Below are positions 43,667 through 52,223 of a stretch of 64,000 bases of DNA, piece by piece. Origin of the DNA: Sulfuricurvum sp. (GTDB taxonomy: Bacteria > Campylobacterota > Campylobacteria > Campylobacterales > Sulfurimonadaceae); assembly GCF_023229695.1 (NCBI RefSeq), contig NZ_JALNYS010000018.1:1-64000 (forward strand), in the 5' to 3' direction. How positions within the stretch are numbered: position 1 is the stretch's first letter; every line of letters begins with the position of its first letter. A program made the translations under genes and the position numbers. The notes beneath the pieces are model-generated. The model worked only from the letters and a program-made list of their open reading frames with translations, was not told where the DNA came from and made no database searches.

Positions 43667-44776
43667 ATGGATCATTACGAATATACCGAATTACTTAAAA
43701 CATTAACGACCAAAATGCAAAATGTGACGGATGTCGTCCGGCCGAAAGATATCAATACCCGCTTGGAAGAGATCGAAGCTCTTGAAAACTCCGACGGGTT
43801 TTGGAATGATGCCGCCAATGCCGGGCTGGTACAAAAAGAGAAAACCCAGCTTGAGCGCCGTCTCGCCAAATATTCCAAAACCTATAATGGCCTCGGCGAT
43901 GCCAAAGATCTTTACGATATGGCTAAAGAGGAGGGGGATGACGAAACCATCGAATCTCTTTTTTCCGATGCCGGATCGTTAGAAAATCAGGTCAAGTCGA
44001 TGGAGATTGAAGTGCTCCTCAGCGGTGAACACGATTCGCACAATGCGATTGTCACGATCCATCCGGGTGCCGGCGGTACCGAATCCCAAGACTGGGCTTC
44101 CATGCTCCTGCGCATGTATACCCGCTGGGCGGAGCGCCATGATTTTACCGTCGAAATGCTTGATTACCAGTCGGGAGAAGAGGCAGGGATTAAAGATGCC
44201 GCCATTTTAATCAAAGGGATCAATGTCTACGGTTATCTTAAAAATGAAAACGGGATTCACCGTCTTGTCCGTATCAGCCCTTACGATTCGGCAGCCAAAC
44301 GTCATACCAGTTTTACCTCGGTAATGGTCTCTCCGGAACTGGATGATGACATCGATATCGAGATTGAGGACCGCGATATCCGTATCGATACCTACCGCGC
44401 ATCGGGCGCCGGGGGACAACACGTCAACAAAACCGAATCAGCCATCCGTATCACCCATATCCCATCAGGGATCGTTGTACAGTGTCAAAATGACCGTTCA
44501 CAACATAAAAATAAAGCAACCGCTTTCAAAATGTTAAAATCTCGGCTGTACGAACTCGAAATGGAGAAAAAACAAGCAGCCGTTGACGGAATCGAAAAAA
44601 GTGAAAACGGATGGGGGCACCAGATCCGCTCCTACGTCCTCGCTCCGTATCAGCAAGTCAAAGATACCCGTTCAGGAATCCCCTACTCGAATATCAGCAA
44701 TATTCTCGATGGAGACATCGATGAGATGATCGAAGGGGTCCTTATCTCCCTCAGCCGCAAAGATGACGACGAGTAA
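43667..44776 (+). CDS. prfB: Peptide chain release factor 2
   Basis: 369 residues in one uninterrupted frame, so there is no programmed +1 frameshift site as in E. coli. The catalytic GGQ is in [17 protein letters not shown], and the stop-recognition region has [10 protein letters not shown]. Terminates translation at UGA and UAA. AAAGAGG precedes the start. A repeat element and bpt follow on the same strand. Confidence 0.97.
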   Translation: MDHYEYTELLKTLTTKMQNVTDVVRPKDINTRLEEIEALENSDGFWNDAANAGLVQKEKTQLERRLAKYSKTYNGLGDAKDLYDMAKEEGDDETIESLFSDAGSLENQVKSMEIEVLLSGEHDSHNAIVTIHPGAGGTESQDWASMLLRMYTRWAERHDFTVEMLDYQSGEEAGIKDAAILIKGINVYGYLKNENGIHRLVRISPYDSAAKRHTSFTSVMVSPELDDDIDIEIEDRDIRIDTYRASGAGGQHVNKTESAIRITHIPSGIVVQCQNDRSQHKNKATAFKMLKSRLYELEMEKKQAAVDGIEKSENGWGHQIRSYVLAPYQQVKDTRSGIPYSNISNILDGDIDEMIEGVLISLSRKDDDE

Positions 44777-44784
44777 TATTTCAT

Positions 44785-44862
44785 TGGAACACCAAAGGAA
44801 TAAAATCCCTTTGGTTGCGCTGGCCGCTAAGGCACTCAAGCTTGCCTCTTCCAGAGGCAGAG
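44785..44862 (-). repeat. Two-hairpin repeat, variant B, inverted copy between prfB and bpt
   Basis: Read on the minus strand: TGCCTC-TGGAA-GAGGCA (44859-44843), AGCTTGAGTGCCTTAGCGGC, CAGCGC, then ACCAAAGG...CCTTTGGT (44815-44791). Linker and first hairpin match the block at 24681-24982, but the second stem has a different sequence with full pairing. It covers nearly the whole gap, and on the bpt transcript the AGAGG that could bind the ribosome lies within the hairpin. Confidence 0.75.
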
Positions 44863-44865
44863 ATC

Positions 44866-45600
44866 ATGCATAATACTGTTTTAAAAGAGTGCGCTCTTCA
44901 TGAGCCGTGCTCCTACATTTCGGGTAATTCCCAAACCATCCATTACAAAGTGATCCGGGAGTGTACGAAAATACAGTGTGAAGCGCTGATACTACGGGGA
45001 TGGCGGCGATTTGGCTCCATGTATTTCCGTCCGATCTGCAGCGATTGCCGTGCCTGTGAAAGTCTTAAAATCGATGCGAAGCATTACCTCTACCGTAAAT
45101 CCGAACGGCGTATTCTACGGAAAAATAGCCATTTGACGACCGTTATACGCCATCCTACCCTCACCCGTGAACATCTGGATTTGTTTCATCGCTACCATAC
45201 CTACAAACACCATACCCGCGCATGGGATCCCCCGAAAAGCGATCCGAAAAATTACTACGCCTCTTTTGTACAGGGACATGGAGATTTCGGATACGAAGTC
45301 CTCTATTTTGAGGGCGATAAACTGATTGCCGTTGATTTGATCGATATTCTCGAAGAGGGGATCAGTTCGCTCTACTGCTATTACGATCCCGAGTACCCCT
45401 CCTACTCTTTGGGGCGCTATACCCTGCTGCAGCAGATCGAATTTGCCAAACGGCTCAATCTCAAATGGATCTATTTGGGCTATTATGTCGAGGGGTGTCA
45501 AAGTCTGGCCTACAAAACCGACTACACCCCCTCTCTGGAACTGGTAGGGAGACCGGAAGAGGATGAAGTGCCGATATGGAGAGAATTATGCAAATCGTAA
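44866..45600 (+). CDS. bpt: Aminoacyl-tRNA-protein transferase (Bpt type)
   Basis: 244 residues. Transfers an amino acid (usually Leu, in Bpt enzymes) from tRNA to the N-terminus of proteins with acidic N-termini, marking them for ClpAP-type degradation. Signature segments: RGWRRFGSMYFRPICSDCRA with ACES, KHHTRAWDPPKSDP, and YLGYYVEGCQSLAYK. The start at 44866 follows the repeat element by three bases; an upstream in-frame ATG at 44815 lies inside the repeat. Confidence 0.9.
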   Translation: MHNTVLKECALHEPCSYISGNSQTIHYKVIRECTKIQCEALILRGWRRFGSMYFRPICSDCRACESLKIDAKHYLYRKSERRILRKNSHLTTVIRHPTLTREHLDLFHRYHTYKHHTRAWDPPKSDPKNYYASFVQGHGDFGYEVLYFEGDKLIAVDLIDILEEGISSLYCYYDPEYPSYSLGRYTLLQQIEFAKRLNLKWIYLGYYVEGCQSLAYKTDYTPSLELVGRPEEDEVPIWRELCKS

Positions 45601-45714
45601 CCTTGCAAATGTCCGATTCTGCTGCTGAACACATTATGTATTTTTTACGTTAACTTCCCAAAAATGAGCTCTAAATTGTTGAGGCTAAATTCTCAGAAAA
45701 AAATGGCTAAAAAG

Positions 45715-45934
45715 TAGTAACTGACCTTACGCACCTTGTCTAAACAAGTGCGAAAAGGTTAGTAATCTCCCGCATCCGAAAGATGCGGGTAGCTTCAGGA
45801 GGATGCAGGGGTGAAAAGCGTCAAAAAAGCCAACTGCTTGGCTTTTTTAGCTTTGGAACCCGGCCGATGCATGAAGTGCCGGCTGGGCCGTCCCCGCCAC
45901 TTTCCGGGCTTTGCCCGGAAAGTGAGTAATATTA
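45715..45934 (+). repeat. Multi-hairpin intergenic repeat, variant A, copy 3 with insertion
   Basis: Shares with copy 1 the leader (CTGACC...CACCTTGTCTAAACA), the CCCGCATC hairpin (45769-45789) and the last 12-bp hairpin (45898-45924, TTT loop). In place of the short GGGGACA hairpin it carries about 80 extra bases with their own stems, including AAAAAAGCCAA-CTGC-TTGGCTTTTTT (about 45824-45850), a terminator-like structure, and CCGGC/GCCGG. It fills the 331-base space between bpt and the ArsR-type gene. Confidence 0.8.
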
Positions 45935-46306
45935 GATCGTAAGATTATCCCCAAAAAACAATTCCCGATTATCATCAAAATTTTTCACCAATGTCGTAAA
46001 ACACCCCGCCATCTCACGGATTGTCTCAATATTGGGTTCGATATACACTTTATTTCCCTTTTTCTCTACGGTGATAATTTTCGCCTCTTTGAGCTCTTTG
46101 ATATGCGCTGAAATAGTCGGAAGGGAAAAGTTAAAATGTTCCGCTACGGTACTGACACATGTCGCAATAGGGTTTACCTCTACACCCGGCTGTTTTTTAT
46201 CGAGTGAGCAAGTATACCCTCCGGTAAAAACATTTTTGAAAATCAAAAAGCGGGTCTCGTTGCTGAGCGCTTTAAAAATTTTTAATTTTTGATCCATATC
46301 GAGCAT
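45932..46306 (-). CDS. ArsR-family transcriptional regulator with three cysteines
   Basis: 124 residues. Winged-helix DNA-binding domain (KIFKALSNETRFLIFKNVF, then HFNFSLPTISAHIKELKEAK) of ArsR/SmtB type. Cysteines at 33, 50 and 102. The classical metal motif ELCVCD is absent, so a thiol or persulfide switch like SqrR/BigR is possible (inference). ATG at 46306 follows AAGGA. It is divergent from the rhodanese operon with a palindrome between the two, so it probably represses that operon. Confidence 0.8.
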   Translation of the reverse strand: MLDMDQKLKIFKALSNETRFLIFKNVFTGGYTCSLDKKQPGVEVNPIATCVSTVAEHFNFSLPTISAHIKELKEAKIITVEKKGNKVYIEPNIETIREMAGCFTTLVKNFDDNRELFFGDNLTI

Positions 46307-46314
46307 TGCAATCC

Positions 46315-46369
46315 TTGACAAATTCAGTAAGAGTATTGTACCATACAAATTACTTAGCTATTTAGCTAA
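46315..46369 (+). promoter_or_regulatory. Promoter and palindromic operator of the sulfur/thiol operon
   Basis: TTGACA (46315-46320) and TACCAT (46339-46344), 18 apart, form a promoter candidate for the rhodanese gene. TTAGCTA-TT-TAGCTAA (46354-46369) is a perfect 16-base palindrome placed just downstream, where a bound ArsR-type dimer would block transcription. Confidence 0.6.
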
Positions 46370-46399
46370 TAACATAAATACAAATTCGGAGGTTGGATT

Positions 46400-46861
46400 A
46401 TGAAATTGAAAGAGATCCTTTTGATAGTGAGCTTACTCACAGGCTCATCCTTGATAGCCGGACAAGCAGAGTCCGAAAAACTGATCAGTGTGGCAAAACA
46501 AGAGGCCGGAGAGATGGCACCAAAACAGCTCAAAGAGATGTTGGACGCTGAAAAAAAAGTGATCGTCATGGACGTGCGCGAAGAGAATCAGCGTGCGGAG
46601 GGTGAAATTTACGCTTCAAATATGTTGGCAATAACGCGTGGAAATCTTGAGTTTGAAGTGCTCAATAAAATCAAAGACAAAAATGCCCTCATCGTCACCT
46701 ATTGCCGTGGCGGCAGCCGAGGGGCATTAGCCGCTCAAACACTTAAAAAGCTAGGCTATGTCAATGCAACCAACCTCAAAGGGGGTCTCAAAGGTTGGGC
46801 CCAAGAGGGTTACCCGATTGAAACAGGCTTAGGGGTAACACTGCTCACGAAAGAGCAATAA
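46400..46861 (+). CDS. Periplasmic single-domain rhodanese
   Basis: 153 residues. Signal peptide about 1-20 (LLTGSSLIAG), then one rhodanese domain: VIVMDVREENQ, catalytic Cys in VTYCRGGSRG, and GGLKGWAQEGYPIE. It would transfer sulfane sulfur in the periplasm. GGAGG precedes the ATG. First gene of a unit with DsrE-like, DsbD and thioredoxin-like genes. Confidence 0.92.
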   Translation: MKLKEILLIVSLLTGSSLIAGQAESEKLISVAKQEAGEMAPKQLKEMLDAEKKVIVMDVREENQRAEGEIYASNMLAITRGNLEFEVLNKIKDKNALIVTYCRGGSRGALAAQTLKKLGYVNATNLKGGLKGWAQEGYPIETGLGVTLLTKEQ

Positions 46862-46871
46862 GGGGTACCGA

Positions 46872-47225
46872 ATGACCACTATTATCCTCAATCACCAACC
46901 CTACGACGGTTCGGATGTGACGTGGAATGCTCTGCGTCTGGCTAAAACACTCCACAAAAGCGGTGAGGGAGTCAATATCTTTTTGATGAACGATGCCGTC
47001 GATCTCGCCCGAGACATCATCCAAAAGCCTGAGAGCTACGATCACGATCTGGTCGATATGCTCAAAAAGCTGTATCAGGATGGGGTAGCCCTCCAAGCGT
47101 GCGGTACGTGCAATGCCCGCTGCGGACTTTTCAAAAATCAGCCCTATTTCGATGAGAGCGTTTCATCCACGATGCAGATTCTCGCCGATTGGGTCATACA
47201 GAGCGATAAAGTATTAACGTTTTAA
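46872..47225 (+). CDS. DsrE/DsrF-like protein
   Basis: 117 residues, cytosolic. DsrE fold pattern: ILNHQPYDGSDVTWNALRLA, VNIFLMNDAVDLA, and a conserved Cys cluster ACGTCNARCG at the position of the sulfur-carrying cysteines in DsrE/TusD-type proteins. Likely a sulfur carrier or persulfide-handling protein; it sits ten bases after the rhodanese. Confidence 0.88.
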   Translation: MTTIILNHQPYDGSDVTWNALRLAKTLHKSGEGVNIFLMNDAVDLARDIIQKPESYDHDLVDMLKKLYQDGVALQACGTCNARCGLFKNQPYFDESVSSTMQILADWVIQSDKVLTF

Positions 47226-47235
47226 AAAAGGATAA

Positions 47236-49020
47236 ATGAGTCGCATGAAATATTTTCTATTTTTTGTATTGTTTTTCAATACCCTGATATTTGCCGAACC
47301 TGCATTCTTAATGCCCGAAGAGGCGTTCAAAGCTTCGGCCCATATGAAAAAGCGATGCACTGTATCGGCGACCATAGAGTTGGGAAAGGATATCTATCTC
47401 TACCGCTCCAAAATCACCGCTAAAGTTCTGGAAACAAAGAGCGGTATCGAAGTTGATCGTCTCGTCCTCCCCGAAGCCATCGATCATGACGGCGAAAAAG
47501 TGTACACTGCTTCACTCACCTTTGATATCCCTCTGGTAAAAACCAAAGAGATGAGCGATATCGTCCCGATCACCCTCGTGATCGGCTATCAGGGATGTTC
47601 TGAGCAGGGGCTATGCTATGAGCCGATGAAATCCACCTTTGCTTTTGATATCGAAACCTCTAAACTCCTCTTAAAAGAGAGCGATAAAGCACCCCTAAAA
47701 ACCACAGTTTCCAGCGGGGGAAAAAGCCCGATTACCGTCTCTGAAACCGATCAAATTACCCAAACGTTTATCGAGGGGAACGTACCGCTTATCCTTGTGA
47801 CCTTTTTTACCTTCGGTCTGCTCCTTTCCCTAACACCGTGTATTTTTCCGATGATTCCGATCCTCTCATCGATCATCGTGGCGCAAGGGAAAAATATGAG
47901 TGCACGCCGAGGCTTCATCCTCTCCCTCGTCTATGTCCTCTCGATGTCGGTCGCCTATACGATTGCAGGCATATTGGCGGGACTATTCGGCGGAAATATC
48001 CAAATCGCGATGCAGAACCCGTGGGTTATTTCAACGTTTGCACTCCTCTTTGCAGGTCTTGCCGTTTCGATGTTCGGATACTTTAAAATCGGGCTCCCCT
48101 CATCATGGCAAACCCGCCTCACCAAATCTTCCGAAAAGGCAAGTTCCAAAGGGGGCTACCTCGGGGTCGCAATCATGGGCTTCTTATCCGCACTGATCGT
48201 CGGACCTTGCGTTGCTCCTCCTCTTGCCGGAGCACTCGTTTACATCGGTCAAAGCGGCGATGCGCTCCTCGGCGGTGCGGCACTCTTCGTCCTCAGTATC
48301 GGGATGGGAATTCCATTGCTGCTTATCGGAACAGGTGCGGGTAAATACATGCCTCGTCCCGGCGGATGGATGGACACGGTATCGCATATCTTCGGCGTCG
48401 TGATGCTTTCTATTGCGATCTGGATGCTTAGCCGTATCCTCCACCCTTCACTTACCATGCTCCTTTGGGCGGCATTTTTGATTATTATCTCGATCTATTT
48501 GGGTGCACTCGAATCGCTGCAAGGCAATCATAAAGGGATAAAGCCGTTTCTCAAAGGGATTGGAATTTTGATGCTCGCCTATGGGCTGATTCTCTTTTAC
48601 GGTGCAATCAAAGGGGAGACAAATCCCCTCGCTCCTGTGAGCGAAAAAGCAGCTACCCCCTTAGAATTTAAAACGATCCACTCTTCCGAAGAGCTCGATG
48701 CGCTATTGGCCGAGAACAAAGGGAAAAAAGTGATGCTCGATTTCTACGCCGATTGGTGCACTGCCTGCAAAGAGCTCGATGAAATCACCTTCAAAGACCC
48801 TGCTGTGATACAATCACTGAATCATTACGTTTTGGTACGTGCCGACGTTACCGCCGACAGTGATAGCGAAAAAGCGCTGACCAAACGGTTCAACCTTTTC
48901 GGCCCCCCGGCAATGATCTTTTTCAATGAGAGCGGAAAATTGATCCAAGGTGGTGATCTTATCGGGTATAAAGATCCGCAAAGCTTTATCACCCATATTA
49001 AAACATTGGAGACAAAATGA
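47236..49020 (+). CDS. dsbD: Thiol:disulfide interchange protein DsbD
   Basis: 594 residues, all three DsbD parts. Signal and N-terminal periplasmic domain (about 20-150) with paired Cys in GYQGCSEQGLCY; eight-helix membrane domain (about 180-455) with LTPCIFPMIP and VGPCVAPPLAG; C-terminal thioredoxin domain with DWCTACKE. It moves electrons from cytosolic thioredoxin to periplasmic thiol proteins. Overlaps the next thioredoxin-like gene by four bases. Confidence 0.95.
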   Translation: MSRMKYFLFFVLFFNTLIFAEPAFLMPEEAFKASAHMKKRCTVSATIELGKDIYLYRSKITAKVLETKSGIEVDRLVLPEAIDHDGEKVYTASLTFDIPLVKTKEMSDIVPITLVIGYQGCSEQGLCYEPMKSTFAFDIETSKLLLKESDKAPLKTTVSSGGKSPITVSETDQITQTFIEGNVPLILVTFFTFGLLLSLTPCIFPMIPILSSIIVAQGKNMSARRGFILSLVYVLSMSVAYTIAGILAGLFGGNIQIAMQNPWVISTFALLFAGLAVSMFGYFKIGLPSSWQTRLTKSSEKASSKGGYLGVAIMGFLSALIVGPCVAPPLAGALVYIGQSGDALLGGAALFVLSIGMGIPLLLIGTGAGKYMPRPGGWMDTVSHIFGVVMLSIAIWMLSRILHPSLTMLLWAAFLIIISIYLGALESLQGNHKGIKPFLKGIGILMLAYGLILFYGAIKGETNPLAPVSEKAATPLEFKTIHSSEELDALLAENKGKKVMLDFYADWCTACKELDEITFKDPAVIQSLNHYVLVRADVTADSDSEKALTKRFNLFGPPAMIFFNESGKLIQGGDLIGYKDPQSFITHIKTLETK

Positions 49021-49409
49021 AAAAAGTCCTCTTAGCCCTCCTTCTCATCAGCAGTTCACTCTTTGCCGAACTCGATTGGGCCCCTTCGTATGAGCAGGGG
49101 TTGGCTCAGGCCAAAAATGAGCACAAAATCGTGATGCTGATGTTCTCGAAAAAAACCTGCAAAATGTGCAACATCATGAAAAAAAGCGTCTATGAAAACG
49201 ACGAAGTTGCCGAATACGTCAAAAGCTTTTATGTCTCTATCGAAATCGATGTCGAACTCCATCCCGACAAATACGGCTATGCGGTGTTCGGTACCCCGAC
49301 CTATTATTTTTTGGGTTCCAACGGCAAACAAATCGGACGGATGATGGTGGGCGGTGCAACGGCAGAGGGGTTCTTGCAAAAACTCAAAGAGGTGAAACAG
49401 GGTAAATAA
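49017..49409 (+). CDS. Periplasmic thioredoxin-like protein
   Basis: 130 residues; signal peptide about 1-17, then a thioredoxin fold with CXXC in SKKTCKMCNIMKK and the cis-Pro segment FGTPTYYF. Probably reduced by DsbD, whose gene it overlaps (ATGA). Its target (heme lyase, rhodanese or another periplasmic protein) is unknown. It ends the operon started at 46400. Confidence 0.9.
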   Translation: MKKVLLALLLISSSLFAELDWAPSYEQGLAQAKNEHKIVMLMFSKKTCKMCNIMKKSVYENDEVAEYVKSFYVSIEIDVELHPDKYGYAVFGTPTYYFLGSNGKQIGRMMVGGATAEGFLQKLKEVKQGK

Positions 49410-49487
49410 TCAATGCGGCGTTGATACTGGCCAAAGCATATGGGTCCAAGGGTGAAGTAAGCGTGAACTTTTGGAGTGAAGTGCCGT

Positions 49488-52145
49488 TTATTCCGCTAAC
49501 GGAGTGTTTATTCCATTACCGGTTGTTTCGTTGTGCATCAAATCCTCTAAATTATCGGGGATTGTGACGATCATTTTTGTTTTGGCGGCAACGCCCTTTT
49601 CGTTTAACGGCGATTTTGCCAATATCGCCTCAATATCCCCATTAAAATCTGCTATCGCAAAATGATCCCCCCACAATCGGAAGATCATATATTCAGGGAG
49701 CTTCTCGGACAAATAGGCTGCAAATAGAGCAATGAGCTCATTCCCTTTTTCCCATCCGTACCTTTTATTGAAGTGATGAAAATCAACCAGCGAAACGATA
49801 CAGAGCGTTTCGGGTTTAGCATGTTCCGAACGGCCGTTCAGCGTCATCGTAAAATAATCTTCATTATAAAGTTTGGTCAATTTGTCTTTAAAAAAATAAC
49901 TGAGCCGCTCCTCTTCCAAAGCACTGCTCCCGAACTGACTGATAGAAGCATCGATCGTGATACCGCTGAGAACTTTCGAAGCGGCATTGACGACGGCCGG
50001 ATGATACATTTTTCCGCTCAACGCGTTCAGCTCGATCAATGATTCCGCGACCTCTTTTCTCGGTTTATAAATACGGTTGGTCGTCATCGCGTCAAAGGAA
50101 TCGGCCACCGCAAGAATAGAACCCAAAAGTGGAATTTCACCCCCTTTTTTCCCCTTCGGATAACCGCTTCCGTCGTAACGTTCATGATGATCCAGCATAA
50201 CCTGTGCCATTTCCTGATAAAAATTGACGGTGGAAAGGACCTTGTACCCTGCCGCAACATGCTCCTTGATCAGTTCATACTCCAATACGCTCAGATGTCC
50301 CGGCTTGAGCAAAATAGAATCGGGGGTAACCACTTTTCCGATATCGTGCAGTTTTGCCGCCTCCACCAGCCTCTGAATCTCTTTCTCAGGCAACTCCATC
50401 TCCCGGGCTATCAACTCGGCATAATGGGCTACCCGTTGCGTATGCCCTGCCGTATACGTATCGCGCTGTTCAATCATATTGACGAGAGCATCGATAAAGT
50501 TCTGGTAGTTTTTAAGCCGTTCTTCGTTCAGCAGGCTGATTTGCTCATGCTGGGAAAAAGAATGAAGGGCAAATCCGATATCGCCTGCGAGCTCTTCAAG
50601 CATATTTTGCTCTTCTGCGCTAAACCCGTAGCGATGCGCTGTACAAATCGTCAATACTCCCATAGGATCACCGTAGTTACTTCGTTTCAGCAAGAGGGCA
50701 TACATCGCCGTAATCTTGTAGTACTCGGCTTTATTTTTGCAATCAGAAGGTACTTTCTCATCAAAAGAGGTAATCATAATATTTTTCCCCTCATCAAAAG
50801 CGAGACGGTCGATATCGGTCACACTGTTATCCTCTACAACACCGTATGCGGCGCCAACCACTAGCACCCCATCCTCCACAATCGATATTTTTGCACTCTT
50901 AAAGGCCTCATTTGAACTCAGACACAGCGTAGCTTTTTCTATCAGCTCCTCTTTGGAACGGGTTGTAATCAGCATCTGATTGATATCCGCCACCGTACGC
51001 AGAATACTCCTGAGGTATTTTTCATTCAGATAGGCCTCTTCCAGTTTCGCACTTTTGTCGTAAAGATGCCGTGTCTTTTCCGCAATCTTCTCCTCCAGCG
51101 ATCGATTAAGGTTGTTTAAAACCCTTTTAGCCTCTCGGAGACGGCCATTGACTTTAGCAATGTAAGACAACACAATCAGCGATACCAGAAGCAACACGGT
51201 TCCGATCAAAATATAAACCCCGTATTTTTTGACAAAATAGGAAATAGCCGCTTTTTTGAGCTGTGCGTAAGGGCCAAGTTCAAGCTCTTTTAGACACTCA
51301 TGGATACTTTGGTAATCTAACGGTATTGTCCATCCGGCACTCTTGGATTTCAGCGCCGCTTCGGAGTGTTCCGGCATCGATATCAATGCAATGGCTACTT
51401 TTTCGGCCAATTGTCCGGATGTATGCCGGGTTGTCGCAAACGGCCACTCCGGGTACAGAGCGGTACTGCACTGATAGAAAAAGGCCGGGTGCTTTTTTGG
51501 ATTGATCACGGTAAAATCGTCGATCTCAATTTTATTCTCTTTATCCATCCGTTCCAATGTATCGGTTCGGACCGTTCCGGCATCGGCTTTGCCGCTTTGT
51601 ACCGCATATACGACCGCCTCATGCGTTCCGTAAAAGGTTACGGTGAACTGATTCAGGCTTAAATTGTCCCCTTTCAATTCCCGTAATGCCATAATCCAGC
51701 CTCCGAAAGAGTCCGGATTGACAGCGGCGATTTGCTTGCCGACCATATCCTCTAAAGAAGATATCTCCGTATTGGAAGCTTTGGTAAAAATCACCCCGCC
51801 GAACTGGGTTTGGGCGTTTCCGTCGAGACCCCTATTTTTCAATGTCGCGATTCGGGAAATACCGAATCGGTTTTCCAATTCGACATAATACGCAGAGTTG
51901 GTAACAACAAAATCGATTTTGTTATCTCGCAAATAGAGGGGGAACTCCTCAAATCGCAAAGGGAGAATGTGAAACTCGTATTCGGGAATTTTTTCATTCA
52001 GATACAAGGCGGTAGGATTCCACATACTTTCCGTCTCACTGAAGTTTTTATGCGCCAAAACACCTATCGAGACGCTCTGCTTTGCATACACAATTACTTC
52101 ACCTGCCAGTAAAAAGAGGAGAATCAAAATGTTAATTTTTATCAT
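49488..52145 (-). CDS. PhnD-like sensor fused to GAF, HD-GYP and degenerate GGDEF domains
   Basis: 885 residues. Signal peptide, then a periplasmic phosphonate/phosphate-type binding domain (about 25-290; GGVIFTKASNTEISSLEDM, DSFGGWI), a membrane helix (about 306-328), a coiled coil, a GAF-like domain (about 380-525), and an HD-GYP phosphodiesterase (HDIGKV, DHHERYDGSGYPKGKKGG). The last about 135 residues fit a GGDEF fold in which the signature has become LWGDHF, so cyclase activity is unlikely. The HD-GYP motif looks intact, so it should degrade c-di-GMP on binding an external ligand (inference). Standalone gene. Confidence 0.9.
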   Translation of the reverse strand: MIKINILILLFLLAGEVIVYAKQSVSIGVLAHKNFSETESMWNPTALYLNEKIPEYEFHILPLRFEEFPLYLRDNKIDFVVTNSAYYVELENRFGISRIATLKNRGLDGNAQTQFGGVIFTKASNTEISSLEDMVGKQIAAVNPDSFGGWIMALRELKGDNLSLNQFTVTFYGTHEAVVYAVQSGKADAGTVRTDTLERMDKENKIEIDDFTVINPKKHPAFFYQCSTALYPEWPFATTRHTSGQLAEKVAIALISMPEHSEAALKSKSAGWTIPLDYQSIHECLKELELGPYAQLKKAAISYFVKKYGVYILIGTVLLLVSLIVLSYIAKVNGRLREAKRVLNNLNRSLEEKIAEKTRHLYDKSAKLEEAYLNEKYLRSILRTVADINQMLITTRSKEELIEKATLCLSSNEAFKSAKISIVEDGVLVVGAAYGVVEDNSVTDIDRLAFDEGKNIMITSFDEKVPSDCKNKAEYYKITAMYALLLKRSNYGDPMGVLTICTAHRYGFSAEEQNMLEELAGDIGFALHSFSQHEQISLLNEERLKNYQNFIDALVNMIEQRDTYTAGHTQRVAHYAELIAREMELPEKEIQRLVEAAKLHDIGKVVTPDSILLKPGHLSVLEYELIKEHVAAGYKVLSTVNFYQEMAQVMLDHHERYDGSGYPKGKKGGEIPLLGSILAVADSFDAMTTNRIYKPRKEVAESLIELNALSGKMYHPAVVNAASKVLSGITIDASISQFGSSALEEERLSYFFKDKLTKLYNEDYFTMTLNGRSEHAKPETLCIVSLVDFHHFNKRYGWEKGNELIALFAAYLSEKLPEYMIFRLWGDHFAIADFNGDIEAILAKSPLNEKGVAAKTKMIVTIPDNLEDLMHNETTGNGINTPLAE

Positions 52146-52223
52146 AATTTAATTATATCGGATTCGGAAAAAAAAAGAGGAATAAAAGTAAAGCGTGCGC
52201 CGAGGCGCACGGAGTGGGGAAAA

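Noticed and set aside
43667..43800. Programmed frameshift in prfB
   Set aside because: The frame is continuous from ATG to stop with no in-frame UGA near codon 25.
45600..45931. tRNA or small RNA gene between bpt and the ArsR-type gene
   Set aside because: The hairpins match the dispersed repeat family, and no cloverleaf or CCA-type acceptor arm can be drawn.
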